Shown: positions 35,078-44,002 of the stretch, piece by piece
Layout of the letters: the number at the start of each line of letters is the position of its first letter
How positions within the stretch are numbered: the first letter of the stretch is position 1
NCBI RefSeq assembly: GCF_043678055.1
Contig: NZ_JBHEQA010000007.1
Location: forward strand, 124,001 to 188,000
Reading direction: 5' to 3'
Length of the DNA: 64,000 nt
Source: Spongiimicrobium salis
GTDB lineage: Bacteria > Bacteroidota > Bacteroidia > Flavobacteriales > Flavobacteriaceae
Translations under genes and position numbers: made by a program
The notes under the pieces: model-generated
What the model saw: the letters and a program-made list of their open reading frames with translations, nothing else
What the model was told of the DNA's origin: nothing
Databases searched by the model: none

Positions 35078-35896
35078 TTAGCCTTTGTCAATGGTTCTTT
35101 TGGCCCGTTTTATGATTTTTTCCGTCGCTTTGGTGGGACTTGTTTTTTGCCATTTTTCACAAAGGGCAATGACAAAATCTGGTCGCGTCTTGCTGGCATC
35201 ATTCAACCAATTCCCCACACTGTCCTGCACATATTTTGAATCGTCTGCTTTAAGATTGTTTAAAATGGGCAAAGCAAGTTCAGGGGTTTCTTTAAGTCGG
35301 TCAATGTGCTTGCACCAAACACCTCGTGGTCTGGTAGCTTCGGTGGTAAATCGCCTAATATTTTCATCCTTGTCTTTTGTCCATGTAGCTAAAAATTGAA
35401 TCGATTTTTCAAGATTCTTGTCGATTTCAGGCCGCAACGCCATCCAAACCACTTCTCTTACACCAAAATGTGTATCGGCCACTAAGTGTTGCGCGCGTGC
35501 CATTTTTTCTTCAAGGGTCAGGTTTTCATTTAAAGCAATAAGATATGGGGCATAGCAGCGAATGGAATCGGACAGATGCGTACTTAATTTATCTAAAATG
35601 ACCTCCAAACCCTTTGTATTGGAATAATGTTGGGAAAGGCTTGTTCCGACCAACCTGGTCGTATTCATTGCCGAGGGTTTTTTCTGTGCCTGTATTTCTT
35701 TGATGATGGCATCAATTGTAGTTTTTTCAATGCCTAAATCCGGAAATACCGCTTGTATCAACGCGTTATGATCAATAGCGAGCCATTCAGTCAGGTTTAC
35801 CGTTTCTATTTTTCCCTTATTCAGTAATTCCACAACTTCAGCGGGAATGTCAGCAGCTTTTCTTGCTCCTTTTCTATTAAGAATGTCTTTGTTCAT
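35078..35896 (-). CDS. DNA alkylation repair protein (AlkD-like HEAT repeats)
   Basis: 272 residues, almost entirely helical. HEAT-like repeats: DTHFGVREVVWMALRPEIDK, RFTTEATRPRGVWCKHIDRL and DSKYVQDSVGNWLNDASKTR. The TRPRGVWC segment is typical of the AlkD/AlkC-type DNA alkylation repair family, which flips out or hydrolyses alkylated bases. Cytosolic, stand-alone gene. Length is close to the family's usual 230-280 residues. Confidence 0.85.
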   Translation of the reverse strand: MNKDILNRKGARKAADIPAEVVELLNKGKIETVNLTEWLAIDHNALIQAVFPDLGIEKTTIDAIIKEIQAQKKPSAMNTTRLVGTSLSQHYSNTKGLEVILDKLSTHLSDSIRCYAPYLIALNENLTLEEKMARAQHLVADTHFGVREVVWMALRPEIDKNLEKSIQFLATWTKDKDENIRRFTTEATRPRGVWCKHIDRLKETPELALPILNNLKADDSKYVQDSVGNWLNDASKTRPDFVIALCEKWQKTSPTKATEKIIKRAKRTIDKG

Positions 35897-35972
35897 TTTT
35901 CAAAGGATTATTAGGTTTTATCAACGGTACGCAACGCGTATAATGCTGTTCCAAATCTACGAAATAGTAGTA

Positions 35973-36740
35973 TTAGAAGATCATATGTTCCCCATCATTG
36001 GGAATCCATACTTTTTCAGTAGATCCTATTGCAGCAACTTCCTTTCTCAATTGTTCCTTGGTCGTTGGGCAGTGGTTAACAGATTCCATATGGTTGGCAA
36101 AGACTTTGCCTGGAGCATTTTGAACAAAACGAAGGATATCCTCCATAGTCATTAACAAGGGTTTGAAAAGATCAAATTGTGCAGATCCGGCAGCTAGTAC
36201 ACTAATTGCCGGCCGATATTCAGTAAGGACCTTGTGCACATCATCGGTATAAATGGTGTCCGAACTGATATAAACACTGGGTTGACCCGGAAAGTCAATA
36301 TAAAAGCCCATAACATTTCCCGCGGGCTTGGCAATAAAACCATAGCCATGTCTTGCGGGGATTCCCTCTATTTTTCCGCCTAAAAAATCGGTTCTTTTCC
36401 AATAGGCCACGGTTTGCAATACATGTAATCCTTTTTTTCGTAAAGAAGCTTCGTCCTTTATGCTACAGATTATGGGGATGTTTTTAGAACGAAGAAATGC
36501 TTCCGCCTTTTTATCCAAATGATCCGGATGGAGGTGGGTGATCAAACAATGTGTTGTTTTTTTGATCAATTCCTGTGCATTGGAGGGTAGATTTACCGTA
36601 GGGTTTCGCTGGGGCTTAAAACGAAAAAAAGTAAAAGGAGGTCCCGCTTCCCCTTTTTGGCTGAGCATGGGGTCTACTAAGATTACTTTGTCCGCTGTTT
36701 CTAGGATCAAAGTTGCATTTCGTATATGATGAATTTTCAT
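35973..36740 (-). CDS. UlaG-like metallo-beta-lactamase-fold hydrolase
   Basis: 255 residues from ATG 36740 (MKIHHIRNATLILETADKVI). Zinc motif THLHPDHLDKKA (His69, His71, Asp73, His74), then ISSDTIYTDDV and FANHMESVNHCPTTKEQLR supply further ligands. The MBL-fold type resembles UlaG/ComA-like hydrolases such as phosphodiesterases and lactonases. Cytosolic. Lies 56 bp downstream of an AraC gene on the same strand, which could regulate it. Confidence 0.88.
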   Translation of the reverse strand: MKIHHIRNATLILETADKVILVDPMLSQKGEAGPPFTFFRFKPQRNPTVNLPSNAQELIKKTTHCLITHLHPDHLDKKAEAFLRSKNIPIICSIKDEASLRKKGLHVLQTVAYWKRTDFLGGKIEGIPARHGYGFIAKPAGNVMGFYIDFPGQPSVYISSDTIYTDDVHKVLTEYRPAISVLAAGSAQFDLFKPLLMTMEDILRFVQNAPGKVFANHMESVNHCPTTKEQLRKEVAAIGSTEKVWIPNDGEHMIF

Positions 36741-36814
36741 TTTCTTTTCGATCTTTGGATTCTTATGATGCAAAGGTCAAAAGATGAAGTGGATAGCAGG
36801 ATACCAGATAAGAG

Positions 36815-37684
36815 TCAATTCCTACCATTTTGATAAGACCCGCGATATTCTTTTGGAGTTAAACCCGTTTGGTTTTTAAAAAAACGCGAAAGGTGGTTGG
36901 ATTCGGAAAAATGAAACAAATCGGCCAACTCCTGAATAGTAGCAGAGGTAAACAACAGTTTCATCTTAATTTCATAGGTGAGACGGGATTTTAAAAAATC
37001 GGTTGTGGTCACATTGAATTGCTTGGTAATGGCCTTATTAAGGGTAATGCGACTAACATTCAATAGACTGGTATAATCAGCGATGCGTTGCTTTTCATAA
37101 ATATGTTGCTCTACCAGTTTTCTAAATTCATAAGCCAAATTATCATTTGAAATAGTGGAAGTAATATCGAATCGTTGGGAATAAAGTCGGTTAAGTTGAA
37201 TTAAAATATAGTATAGAATAGCCCGAATCAAATGGATACTATCGCTTTTAGAAGCGACCAAATCTGTTTTAATTTCCTTCAACTTAGCTAGATAGTCGTC
37301 TGTAATGTTCTTTGAAACCTTGAGGTGCAGTGGAAGTTCTATTTGATAAAAATACAGCAGGCGATAGGTGAAATACTTATCCGAAAAAAACTCATTTAAA
37401 AAGTCCTCTTGAAAAACCAATAAGGTAGCGTCAAATTTTTCCTGATCAATGTTCCATCGATATTTTTGATTTTCTGAAATAAATATAATGCTATTGTCTT
37501 CTAAACTAATGGTTTGGTCGTTTAATAAGAGGGTACCATTTCCTTTCTTGATAAATACAATTTGAAAAAAATCAGTAGTGTACAATTCGTTGGCAAATAC
37601 CATGCTGGCGGTATTTGGACTATGCAAGACATTAAGTAGAAGGTCTACCCCGCAGAAACTTTTATTGAATTTTACATGTTTCAT
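36815..37684 (-). CDS. AraC-family transcriptional regulator
   Basis: 289 residues. N-terminal cupin-like sensor (MVFANELYTTDFFQIVFIKK, GTLLLNDQTISLEDNSIIFI). C-terminal AraC domain: RIADYTSLLNVSRITLNKAI and TIQELADLFHFSESNHLSRF, then FFKNQTGLTPKEYRGSY. Immediately upstream of the metallo-hydrolase; a local regulatory role is plausible. Confidence 0.9.
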   Translation of the reverse strand: MKHVKFNKSFCGVDLLLNVLHSPNTASMVFANELYTTDFFQIVFIKKGNGTLLLNDQTISLEDNSIIFISENQKYRWNIDQEKFDATLLVFQEDFLNEFFSDKYFTYRLLYFYQIELPLHLKVSKNITDDYLAKLKEIKTDLVASKSDSIHLIRAILYYILIQLNRLYSQRFDITSTISNDNLAYEFRKLVEQHIYEKQRIADYTSLLNVSRITLNKAITKQFNVTTTDFLKSRLTYEIKMKLLFTSATIQELADLFHFSESNHLSRFFKNQTGLTPKEYRGSYQNGRN

Positions 37685-37806
37685 GGCCTATATTGGACAT
37701 CAAGATAGCTAATGTACAGATGATATGCACCATTGAAGGGTTTCTTACTACCTTAAATTTTGGAATAAGGACGCTTTATATATGGTATTACACCTTACAA
37801 TTTCCT

Positions 37807-38679
37807 TTAGTTGAAATTAAAGGTTTGTTTTATAGTTTCCGAAGAGAGCAAATTCTTAATGGCTTCCAAGGCATCTGGGCTCTGTAAAAAAGGATGTTCT
37901 TGAAATAACTTTTGATACTCAGATTTTACGTCATTCGTATAGACTTCAACTTTTGTGTCGATCACTTTATTGATTTCGGCAATGGTGTTTCTCTGAAAAT
38001 GCAAATTAATGGGGTCAACAAATCCCATTTTTATGAAGCTGGCAGTTTTTCTGGCACAACGACAAGGGTTGTTTTTATGTACAAGACCACATTTGTTGTC
38101 CATAAATTGATATAACTGTTTTTTCGCCCTGTGCAATTTCACTCTAAAGTTTTCTTTTGAGATTTCCATGATCTCACTGCCTACACTATCCGGGAATTCA
38201 AATAAAGCCCCAATAATATAAATCATTCGTTGCTCGCGATCCAGACATAGCAGCATTCCTTTCATACAGCTAATTTTGGCTTCTTTTACCAGAAGCTTAT
38301 TTTCAACTTCATACGAATAATCCGAAAGGGATTCATTGGGCAATTGATCAAGTCCCTGGCCAAATTCTTCAAATGTTGGGGCGTCGACCTCGTATTTTCC
38401 TCTTTCCATATTTAAGAAGTGATTCTTTAGAATGCGATACACCCAAGTCTTAAAGGCACTTTTTTGTTTAAAGGAGCTGAGCTTTGTGATGATTTTCAGC
38501 AATACCTCTTGTGTTAGGTCGGCCGCACTATCTTTGTCGCCTACAAAAGTCAAGGCAACATTGTATATCCAATCCTGATACTTCTTGATCAATTCCTCCA
38601 AGGCCGTCTTATTTCCGGCAAGGGCGTTTTCTATAAGAACGGTATCCGAAGTTGTAGTATCAAACATTTTTTTAATCAT
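37807..38679 (-). CDS. ECF-like sigma-70 factor with C-terminal Cys-containing extension
   Basis: 290 residues, longer than a typical ECF sigma factor (about 180-200). Region 2 is YNVALTFVGDKDSAADLTQE and SAFKTWVYRILKNHFLN. Region 4 is weak but positioned correctly (EIMEISKENFRVKLHRAKKQ). A further about 95 residues follow with C197-x8-C206-x-C208 (KCGLVHKNNPCRCARK), a possible zinc or redox site, and then a helical tail. This extended family occurs in Bacteroidetes. No anti-sigma factor is adjacent; the tail could serve as an internal one. Start at ATG 38679; a GTG lies at 38700. Confidence 0.85.
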   Translation of the reverse strand: MIKKMFDTTTSDTVLIENALAGNKTALEELIKKYQDWIYNVALTFVGDKDSAADLTQEVLLKIITKLSSFKQKSAFKTWVYRILKNHFLNMERGKYEVDAPTFEEFGQGLDQLPNESLSDYSYEVENKLLVKEAKISCMKGMLLCLDREQRMIYIIGALFEFPDSVGSEIMEISKENFRVKLHRAKKQLYQFMDNKCGLVHKNNPCRCARKTASFIKMGFVDPINLHFQRNTIAEINKVIDTKVEVYTNDVKSEYQKLFQEHPFLQSPDALEAIKNLLSSETIKQTFNFN

Positions 38680-38737
38680 TAGCGCTGTGTAAAATAGCAC
38701 AATTTGCCTTTCACTGCAAAGACAAATTGTGCGGAAC

Positions 38738-39220
38738 TTATTTGGTCATTAAGAATTGTCCGTGCGGATTATCTATAGTCATTAACCATTCCCCATTTTC
38801 TTGCTTGCGCAATACGGCAACGGATAATCCACTTTGTTCGATCGCTGTTCCATCTGGGGCTTTTGCGGTCATTTTCCAAGGTGCAATATGTGTTGCAATA
38901 TTTCCTGTAACGAATACCTCATGTCCACTATAGGTGAATTTCGGATTTACATTGGACATTTCCGTAAACATTTTTCGTAGGATATTCGCGTCCGATACGG
39001 GAGATTCGGGTTCAAATACCACTACTGCATTGGGTTCATAACAAGCCATGACGGCATCAATATCCTTATTTTCAAAGGCTTTTGTCATTTTTTCAATGGC
39101 CTGTATTACTTGTTGTTGTACTGTTGTCATCTTTGATGTTTTCATAGTTTGAGCGTAAAAACTGATTGAGGTCATACTGCATAGTATGACAATTGTTAAT
39201 TTTAATCGGGTGTTGTACAT
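38738..39220 (-). CDS. Secreted SnoaL/NTF2-like protein
   Basis: 160 residues. Signal peptide (TIVILCSMTSISFYAQ), then a SnoaL-like domain: IEKMTKAFENKDIDAVMACY, AVVVFEPESPVSD and WLMTIDNPHGQFLM. It resembles the DUF4440-type NTF2 proteins. ATG 39136 (MKTSKM) inside the frame would give a cytosolic form. It lies 58 bp upstream of the sigma-factor gene, so they may be cotranscribed. Confidence 0.75.
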   Translation of the reverse strand: MYNTRLKLTIVILCSMTSISFYAQTMKTSKMTTVQQQVIQAIEKMTKAFENKDIDAVMACYEPNAVVVFEPESPVSDANILRKMFTEMSNVNPKFTYSGHEVFVTGNIATHIAPWKMTAKAPDGTAIEQSGLSVAVLRKQENGEWLMTIDNPHGQFLMTK

Positions 39221-39445
39221 AAAAAGTGTTTTTTTAGCAATGCAGTGCTTGCTTTATCTTTGGACACAACAGAAAGATGACCGTTACAGTAAAAGTCTAT
39301 TTTTTAAAAATAATTCTAAGTGCTATTCGATATATTAAGGAAATAGCTATCCTATTCACAACATTCAGGTAGTGTGTGAAATCTGAAGAATTCGCCAAGG
39401 GTAATTTTTATACGGGGAAGGATGTACGCGGCAAGCTGTATTTTG

Positions 39446-39937
39446 TTATTCAATGACCAATTGGACCAATATTTGCCCTTCCTCATTTCTATATTCCCTA
39501 TTGAAAACTCTTTTTCCAATAAGCTCTTTTGCTTTTCTCATACCATCTAAAAACCCTCCAAACTCATACCTATAGGTATTTGGATTGGCATCATTTTCGT
39601 TTTCAAGGAAATCAGAAATATGCAGTAGATACTTATCTAGAATATCCTCCAAAGGGTATTGGTTATTGCTTTCGTCCAAGGCTAATTCGTACGACAATAT
39701 CATGCGGTATTTTTGTTCACTATCATCGTTTAGATCCTCATAAATTCCCTCCTCAATAAACCTGTATTTGGAGGTGTCAGCATATTTTGAACTTTTTTCT
39801 AAGGAAATATTTTTCATAATGTTGTATTCCAACCGAAGTTCCTGCTCATAGACAGATTCCGGGTTCTGCTTTTCCGTCTGACCGAATAATTTGCTGAAAA
39901 ATCCCATGATTATAAGTAAAGTGACTAGTTTTTTCAT
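39446..39937 (-). CDS. Hypothetical secreted protein
   Basis: 163 residues. A signal peptide (MKKLVTLLIIMGFFSKLFGQ) is followed by an acidic, mostly alpha/beta domain with no family I recognise (YEQELRLEYNIMKNISLEKS, TYRYEFGGFLDGMRKAKELI). Probably periplasmic. It has its own upstream region, and no functional partner is evident. Confidence 0.65.
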   Translation of the reverse strand: MKKLVTLLIIMGFFSKLFGQTEKQNPESVYEQELRLEYNIMKNISLEKSSKYADTSKYRFIEEGIYEDLNDDSEQKYRMILSYELALDESNNQYPLEDILDKYLLHISDFLENENDANPNTYRYEFGGFLDGMRKAKELIGKRVFNREYRNEEGQILVQLVIE

Positions 39938-40064
39938 GTAGTTTGCCGGATTTGTTTTTCAGCATACAAGATACTTTAAATAAATGATAGGGCAGTTTAA
40001 AGTTACCTCTAAACCCCCGACAAACATACGACTGATACTGGTTTTATTATTGGAGGGGAAGTGG

Positions 40065-40988
40065 TCAGGAAAAATGGGGGAGGATCTGTTCCCCAATTTC
40101 TTCGATCATTTCCCCTGCAGGTCTGGAACCGTATTTTAGATTTAGAATAACATGGTTTACGCCATGGGATTCCAATAATTTTAGATGTCTCAGCAAATAG
40201 GCCGTACCCGATTTAAACCCAAGATGGATTGGGCTTGGTTTTCGCTGCGTATCTTTAGTAACATCCACATATAAGGATTGCATAAAAGGTTTCCATCTTT
40301 TTTCAAGGCTGGTCAAGGCTTCTTGCCATTGTTGCATGACCAATGCCAAGGTTGCAAAATCTCGAGGATAATACAACCAACCATCGGCATGTTCAGCAAT
40401 CCAATCCAAGGATTGTCCTGAATGTCCTGTGACAAACATGGGCGTTTTATGATCATACTTAGGAAGTAGATCTATTCCTCCATGGGTGGCGCCATAAAAC
40501 TTTGAGGCATACTTGGGGAAATCCCCTTGCAAGGCCTTAATATAAAAAAAGCTATCCCTGAACAAAGCCGACTTATGATTTAATTCTTGATTGAAAGCGG
40601 GATATTCTATGGGACGGTCCCCGGAGGCTACCCCTAAGAGCAATCTTTCGTTTGAAAGTATCTGAAGACTATGGATGGATTTTGCGGTATGAACAGGATG
40701 ACGCAGGGGAAGAATTATACTGCCCGTAGCCAAGGCGATCTCTTTGGTGTGATTCATGATGTGGGTCATGTAGATCCAAGGGTCGAACAGTTGCCCTGCA
40801 TCACCAAAGTTGGGGTCGTTAAAAGGCACATCTCTAAACCAAAGTGCAGTAAAACCCAATTCCTCCGCTCGCTGGGCCAATTGTTCCTGCCCTTTCATTT
40901 TTGCTATTGGACCATGGTATGCTTCCAAGGGAAATACCAGTCCCAAAGTTAGTTTCCCCTGAGTAGCTACTTTTGAAAATACACGCAT
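40065..40988 (-). CDS. LLM-class (luciferase-like) flavin-dependent oxidoreductase
   Basis: 307 residues. F420/FMN luciferase-like barrel: LGFTALWFRDVPFNDPNFGD, LATGSIILPLRHPVHTAKSI and NERLLLGVASGDRPIEYPAF are hallmark segments. It starts directly at the stop codon of the SDR gene (TAA 40989-40991, ATG 40988), so the pair is translationally linked. Probable FMN-dependent oxidation of a small organic molecule in the cytosol. Confidence 0.9.
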   Translation of the reverse strand: MRVFSKVATQGKLTLGLVFPLEAYHGPIAKMKGQEQLAQRAEELGFTALWFRDVPFNDPNFGDAGQLFDPWIYMTHIMNHTKEIALATGSIILPLRHPVHTAKSIHSLQILSNERLLLGVASGDRPIEYPAFNQELNHKSALFRDSFFYIKALQGDFPKYASKFYGATHGGIDLLPKYDHKTPMFVTGHSGQSLDWIAEHADGWLYYPRDFATLALVMQQWQEALTSLEKRWKPFMQSLYVDVTKDTQRKPSPIHLGFKSGTAYLLRHLKLLESHGVNHVILNLKYGSRPAGEMIEEIGEQILPHFS

Positions 40989-41792
40989 TTATATACCTAA
41001 AATTTTATTGGTTTCAGTAATTAGATCTGCAACAAGATCCAGATCATAAGCATTCTTATGGGCTTTGGAAAAGTTACCTTGATCATTGTCGAAGTAATTT
41101 TCCGCCCCAGGAGTAAATTGATTTGGGATAGCCAATTCGTATAGGATTTGAGCCCCTTTATCGGCAGAAGACCAAAATTGGCCATAGGCTTCTTGAGCCA
41201 TTCTAGTGTTCAATAATGAACCTGGGTTAACAGCAACTACATTAAGGAAATCCTGTTGTTTTGAGAGGTGAAAACTCCACATGGTCAAGGCTAATTTACT
41301 TTGTGCATAGGCCTCTTGTTCGGATACAATTTCATTGCCCCTTAATGCCTCTATGGAAACTGGTGATTGCGCAGCCGAACTTAAATTGATCACTTTTGGG
41401 AAAGGGCTTTTTTTGAGCAGTGGCATCAATCCATTGGTCAATAGATAGGGGGCAAAATAATTGACCGCAAAGCGTAAATCCAGACCATATGGATTAGATT
41501 GGATTTTGCTTTTAAACACTCCTGCATTGTTGATCAATACATCAATTTTTGAGTGATTATCGGATAATTCCGCAATCATTTTTTGAATGCTTTTGAAATC
41601 GGAAAGATCGGAAACAAAACCATGGATGTTCCCATTGTCCGTAATCGCTTTAATTTCGACTATTGTTTCTTGAAGCTTTTTATGATTTCTTCCATGCAAA
41701 AGCATTTGATGGCCATCCTTTGCCAATTGAATCGCTACCAATTTGCCAATGCCATCGGTACTTCCGGTGATCAGTATTGTTTTTGTCTCCAT
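40989..41792 (-). CDS. Short-chain dehydrogenase/reductase (SDR)
   Basis: 267 residues. Rossmann motif TGSTDGIGKLVA at residues 8-19, NNAGVF strand, and catalytic YAQSK (Tyr about 171, Lys about 175) with the upstream Ser in NLSSAAQ. Coenzyme NAD(P)H. The LLM oxidoreductase follows with no gap. Substrate is not decidable; part of the redox module at 40-44 kb. Confidence 0.9.
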   Translation of the reverse strand: METKTILITGSTDGIGKLVAIQLAKDGHQMLLHGRNHKKLQETIVEIKAITDNGNIHGFVSDLSDFKSIQKMIAELSDNHSKIDVLINNAGVFKSKIQSNPYGLDLRFAVNYFAPYLLTNGLMPLLKKSPFPKVINLSSAAQSPVSIEALRGNEIVSEQEAYAQSKLALTMWSFHLSKQQDFLNVVAVNPGSLLNTRMAQEAYGQFWSSADKGAQILYELAIPNQFTPGAENYFDNDQGNFSKAHKNAYDLDLVADLITETNKILGI

Positions 41793-41847
41793 TGTTTTTA
41801 CGTTAAAGGAGTTTTATCCTAAACAAAGATGTTTTTAAATGGCTTTT

Positions 41848-42150
41848 TTAGGCCAAATCGTCTTTTGCTTCCACTAAATAATGATGGCTATTGGAACCCG
41901 CTGTTCTTGCCTTTAGGTGCGGTGCGTATTCCGGGTCTTCCATAAAATTCAGAGCGGCTTCTTTGGATGGCCATTCAATAATAATTCGTAGGGCAGCTTC
42001 TTTTTTATCACCTTCCACTTGTTCATGCTTGGTAGTTCGGGCCAAGTATCGCCCTCCGTGTTTTGTAACAAGGGTATTTGCCGCTGGAATATAGTCCGAT
42101 ATCCACGTATCTGTTGAAGGGGTTACGTCTAGGATTGAATAGTAGTTCAT
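41848..42150 (-). CDS. DUF1330-family protein
   Basis: 100 residues from ATG 42150; the 30-residue longer frame has no family counterpart. MNYYSILDVTPSTDTW, ANTLVTKHGGRYLARTTKHE and IEWPSKEAALNFMEDPEYAP are diagnostic of DUF1330, a dimeric alpha-beta-barrel fold of unknown function. It sits 25 bp downstream of the nitroreductase and 55 bp upstream of the SDR, so it belongs to the redox operon. Confidence 0.88.
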   Translation of the reverse strand: MNYYSILDVTPSTDTWISDYIPAANTLVTKHGGRYLARTTKHEQVEGDKKEAALRIIIEWPSKEAALNFMEDPEYAPHLKARTAGSNSHHYLVEAKDDLA

Positions 42151-42175
42151 TTTGATGTGATGTTTGAATTCATAA

Positions 42176-42829
42176 CTAAATTTCCGTGATAATTTCCTCT
42201 TTTGGCAATCTGGATTTAGGCAGTTTGGCATTAAAATCATCAGAAGCCCGGTAACCTAATCCTACCATGACTAAAGCGGTGAAGCCCTTTTCCCGTAATC
42301 CAAATTCCTCATCAAGGGCCTTAGTATCAATACCTTCCATGGGGACGGCATCGATGCCCAGTGCTGCTACACCCAAAAGAAAATTGCCAATGTTTAAATA
42401 CACTTGTTTCTCCATCCAATGTTGGGCATCCTTTAAGTCATATTTATGGATATTGGTAAACAGTTGTTTTGCGCCAAAATTTTGCATCTTGAAGGCTTCT
42501 TCTGCAAGTCGGCCATCATCATCTTCCTTATCCGTTACATGCTGCAAAAAGGCATCATTTATTTCTGTTTTGGCACAGAAAAGGACCACATGCGAAGCGT
42601 TAAGAACCTTAGGTTCATTAAAACTGAAAAAACCCGAAGTCCCTTTGGCCAATCTTTCTTTCCCGGCTACAGAACTGGCAATGATAAAATGCCAAGGCTG
42701 CGAGTTGATCGAAGAAGGACTCATTTGCAATAAAGCCTTGATATTTTCTTCATTTTCCGGATTTATTTTTTGGGAAGCGTCGAATGCTTTTGTCGTGTAT
42801 CTCCAATTCAGTATTTCTTGAATGTTCAT
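42176..42829 (-). CDS. NAD(P)H nitroreductase (NfsB-like)
   Basis: 217 residues. NfsB-type flavoprotein: LNWRYTTKAFDASQKINPEN, LQMSPSSINSQPWHFIIASS (FMN-binding), and LGVAALGIDAVPMEGIDTKA near the C-terminus. FMN-dependent reduction of nitro compounds or quinones. First gene of a minus-strand unit running through DUF1330, SDR and LLM oxidoreductase. Divergent from an HxlR regulator with shared promoters and half-sites, so control by that HxlR is probable. Confidence 0.92.
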   Translation of the reverse strand: MNIQEILNWRYTTKAFDASQKINPENEENIKALLQMSPSSINSQPWHFIIASSVAGKERLAKGTSGFFSFNEPKVLNASHVVLFCAKTEINDAFLQHVTDKEDDDGRLAEEAFKMQNFGAKQLFTNIHKYDLKDAQHWMEKQVYLNIGNFLLGVAALGIDAVPMEGIDTKALDEEFGLREKGFTALVMVGLGYRASDDFNAKLPKSRLPKEEIITEI

Positions 42830-42849
42830 GTGATCTATTTAATAATTTA

Positions 42850-42902
42850 TTTACTATATTAATTATAGTTGCAAAACTAATTATAGTAAATTACCTTTGC
42901 AA
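42850..42902. promoter_or_regulatory. Overlapping divergent promoters and HxlR operator
   Basis: Plus-strand promoter: TTG at 42869-42871, 20 bp, TACCTTTG at 42892-42899, both perfect. Minus-strand promoter: TTG at 42902-42900, 20 bp, TAGTTTTG at 42879-42872, also perfect. Inverted half-sites lie in the same 53 bp: ACTATA (42853-42858) with TATAGT at 42864-42869, and the wider pair TTTACTATA (42850-42858) and TATAGTAAA (42882-42890). A bound regulator would block both genes at once. Confidence 0.75.
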
Positions 42903-42930
42903 TAACGGTCAAAAAGGATAGTAGCTATTT

Positions 42931-43287
42931 ATGGGAAAAACAATACCGAAAAAACATCAGTTTCGAGGGAAAGAATACCCTTGTTGTGCAAGCTTAACCA
43001 TGGGAATCATTGGAGGGAAATGGAAAACTGTGATACTCTTTCACTTGATGAATGAAAAATTACGATATAATCAATTGAGAAAGGCGATGCCCACGGTAAC
43101 CGAAAGAACCTTGAGTTTACAACTTAAGGCATTGGAAGAAGATGGTCTGGTAAAAAGGAAGGTCTACACCTCAAAACCTCCCTTAAAAGTGGAATATTCA
43201 TTAACCGATTTTGGAAAGACGTTAATTCCAATTATCCAATCCATTGCGGATTGGGGCGACAGTGTTGCTGAAAGGTATTCCGGCTAA
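42931..43287 (+). CDS. HxlR-family redox/electrophile-type regulator
   Basis: 118 residues. Winged helix SLTMGIIGGKWKTVILFHLM, PTVTERTLSLQLKALEEDGL and VEYSLTDFGKTLI. Two adjacent N-terminal cysteines (Cys18-Cys19, YPCCAS) sit where redox-sensing HxlR proteins carry theirs. Divergent from the nitroreductase and converging on the NAD(P)H oxidoreductase gene at 43315. ATG 42931 lies about 31 bp after the -7 element. Confidence 0.9.
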   Translation: MGKTIPKKHQFRGKEYPCCASLTMGIIGGKWKTVILFHLMNEKLRYNQLRKAMPTVTERTLSLQLKALEEDGLVKRKVYTSKPPLKVEYSLTDFGKTLIPIIQSIADWGDSVAERYSG

Positions 43288-43314
43288 AGCATCACGGATG
43301 TTGGGCCATGGCTT

Positions 43315-43938
43315 TTATATTTCTTTGATTTCTTGATAAATTTTTCTTTTGGAACGCTCAAATAGTTCCCCTCCAAATTCTTCATTGTCCAAAGAGATGA
43401 TAGAAATATCTTGTACTCCCATAATGCCAAATACAAATTTCAAATAACTTGTTTGAAAATTCATATGTTCGTTTTTTTCATTTTCCCCATATCCTGTGTC
43501 ACCTCTACTCGATAAGATGAACATTTTTTTGTTTTGAAGAAGCCCTACGTAATCCCCGTCCGGTTTACCTGAACGGAACTTCCAGGTTTCGTTAATTCTC
43601 ATGAGCTGGTCTATGTACGATTTCAAACCACTAGGAATAGACCAATTGTACATGGGGGTCCCTATAACATAAATGTTGTGCCCTTTAAATTCTTGGACAA
43701 GTGTATTACTGTACTGGACCGCAGATTGATTTTGTGCTGTCCTGTCCTGTGGCCGTACAAAGGCACTTGCGATCCATGCTTCATCTATTGGTGGAATTTT
43801 CTTCAATCCAACCTCCCGATGGGTGAAGATGTCTTTAGGATGTTTCTTTGCCCAGTTTTTTTCGAAAAGTTGCGTTAGTTTTCGACTTTGAGATCGTTCA
43901 TTTCTTACACTGGCATTAATGATAAGTACTTTGTTCAT
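43315..43938 (-). CDS. NAD(P)H-dependent FMN oxidoreductase (flavodoxin_2)
   Basis: 207 residues from ATG 43938. Flavodoxin-2 fold: MNKVLIINASVRNERSQSRK (phosphate loop), VIGTPMYNWSIPSGLKSYID (FMN loop), and KKMFILSSRGDTGYGENEKN. Azoreductase or quinone reductase. It converges with the HxlR gene over 28 bp and joins the redox module functionally, though it has its own promoter. Confidence 0.88.
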   Translation of the reverse strand: MNKVLIINASVRNERSQSRKLTQLFEKNWAKKHPKDIFTHREVGLKKIPPIDEAWIASAFVRPQDRTAQNQSAVQYSNTLVQEFKGHNIYVIGTPMYNWSIPSGLKSYIDQLMRINETWKFRSGKPDGDYVGLLQNKKMFILSSRGDTGYGENEKNEHMNFQTSYLKFVFGIMGVQDISIISLDNEEFGGELFERSKRKIYQEIKEI

Positions 43939-44002
43939 TTTTTCAGATTTTGAATAATGAAGCAAAGTTCCGAATTGGAAAAGTGATAAAAATTGACCTA
44001 GT

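Noticed and set aside
35085..35399. 104-codon plus-strand frame opposite the DNA alkylation repair gene
   Set aside because: Antisense shadow; HEAT-repeat protein on the minus strand is convincing.
42267..42821. 184-codon plus-strand frame opposite the nitroreductase
   Set aside because: Antisense shadow of a clear NfsB-type gene; its product has no family-like pattern and no promoter.
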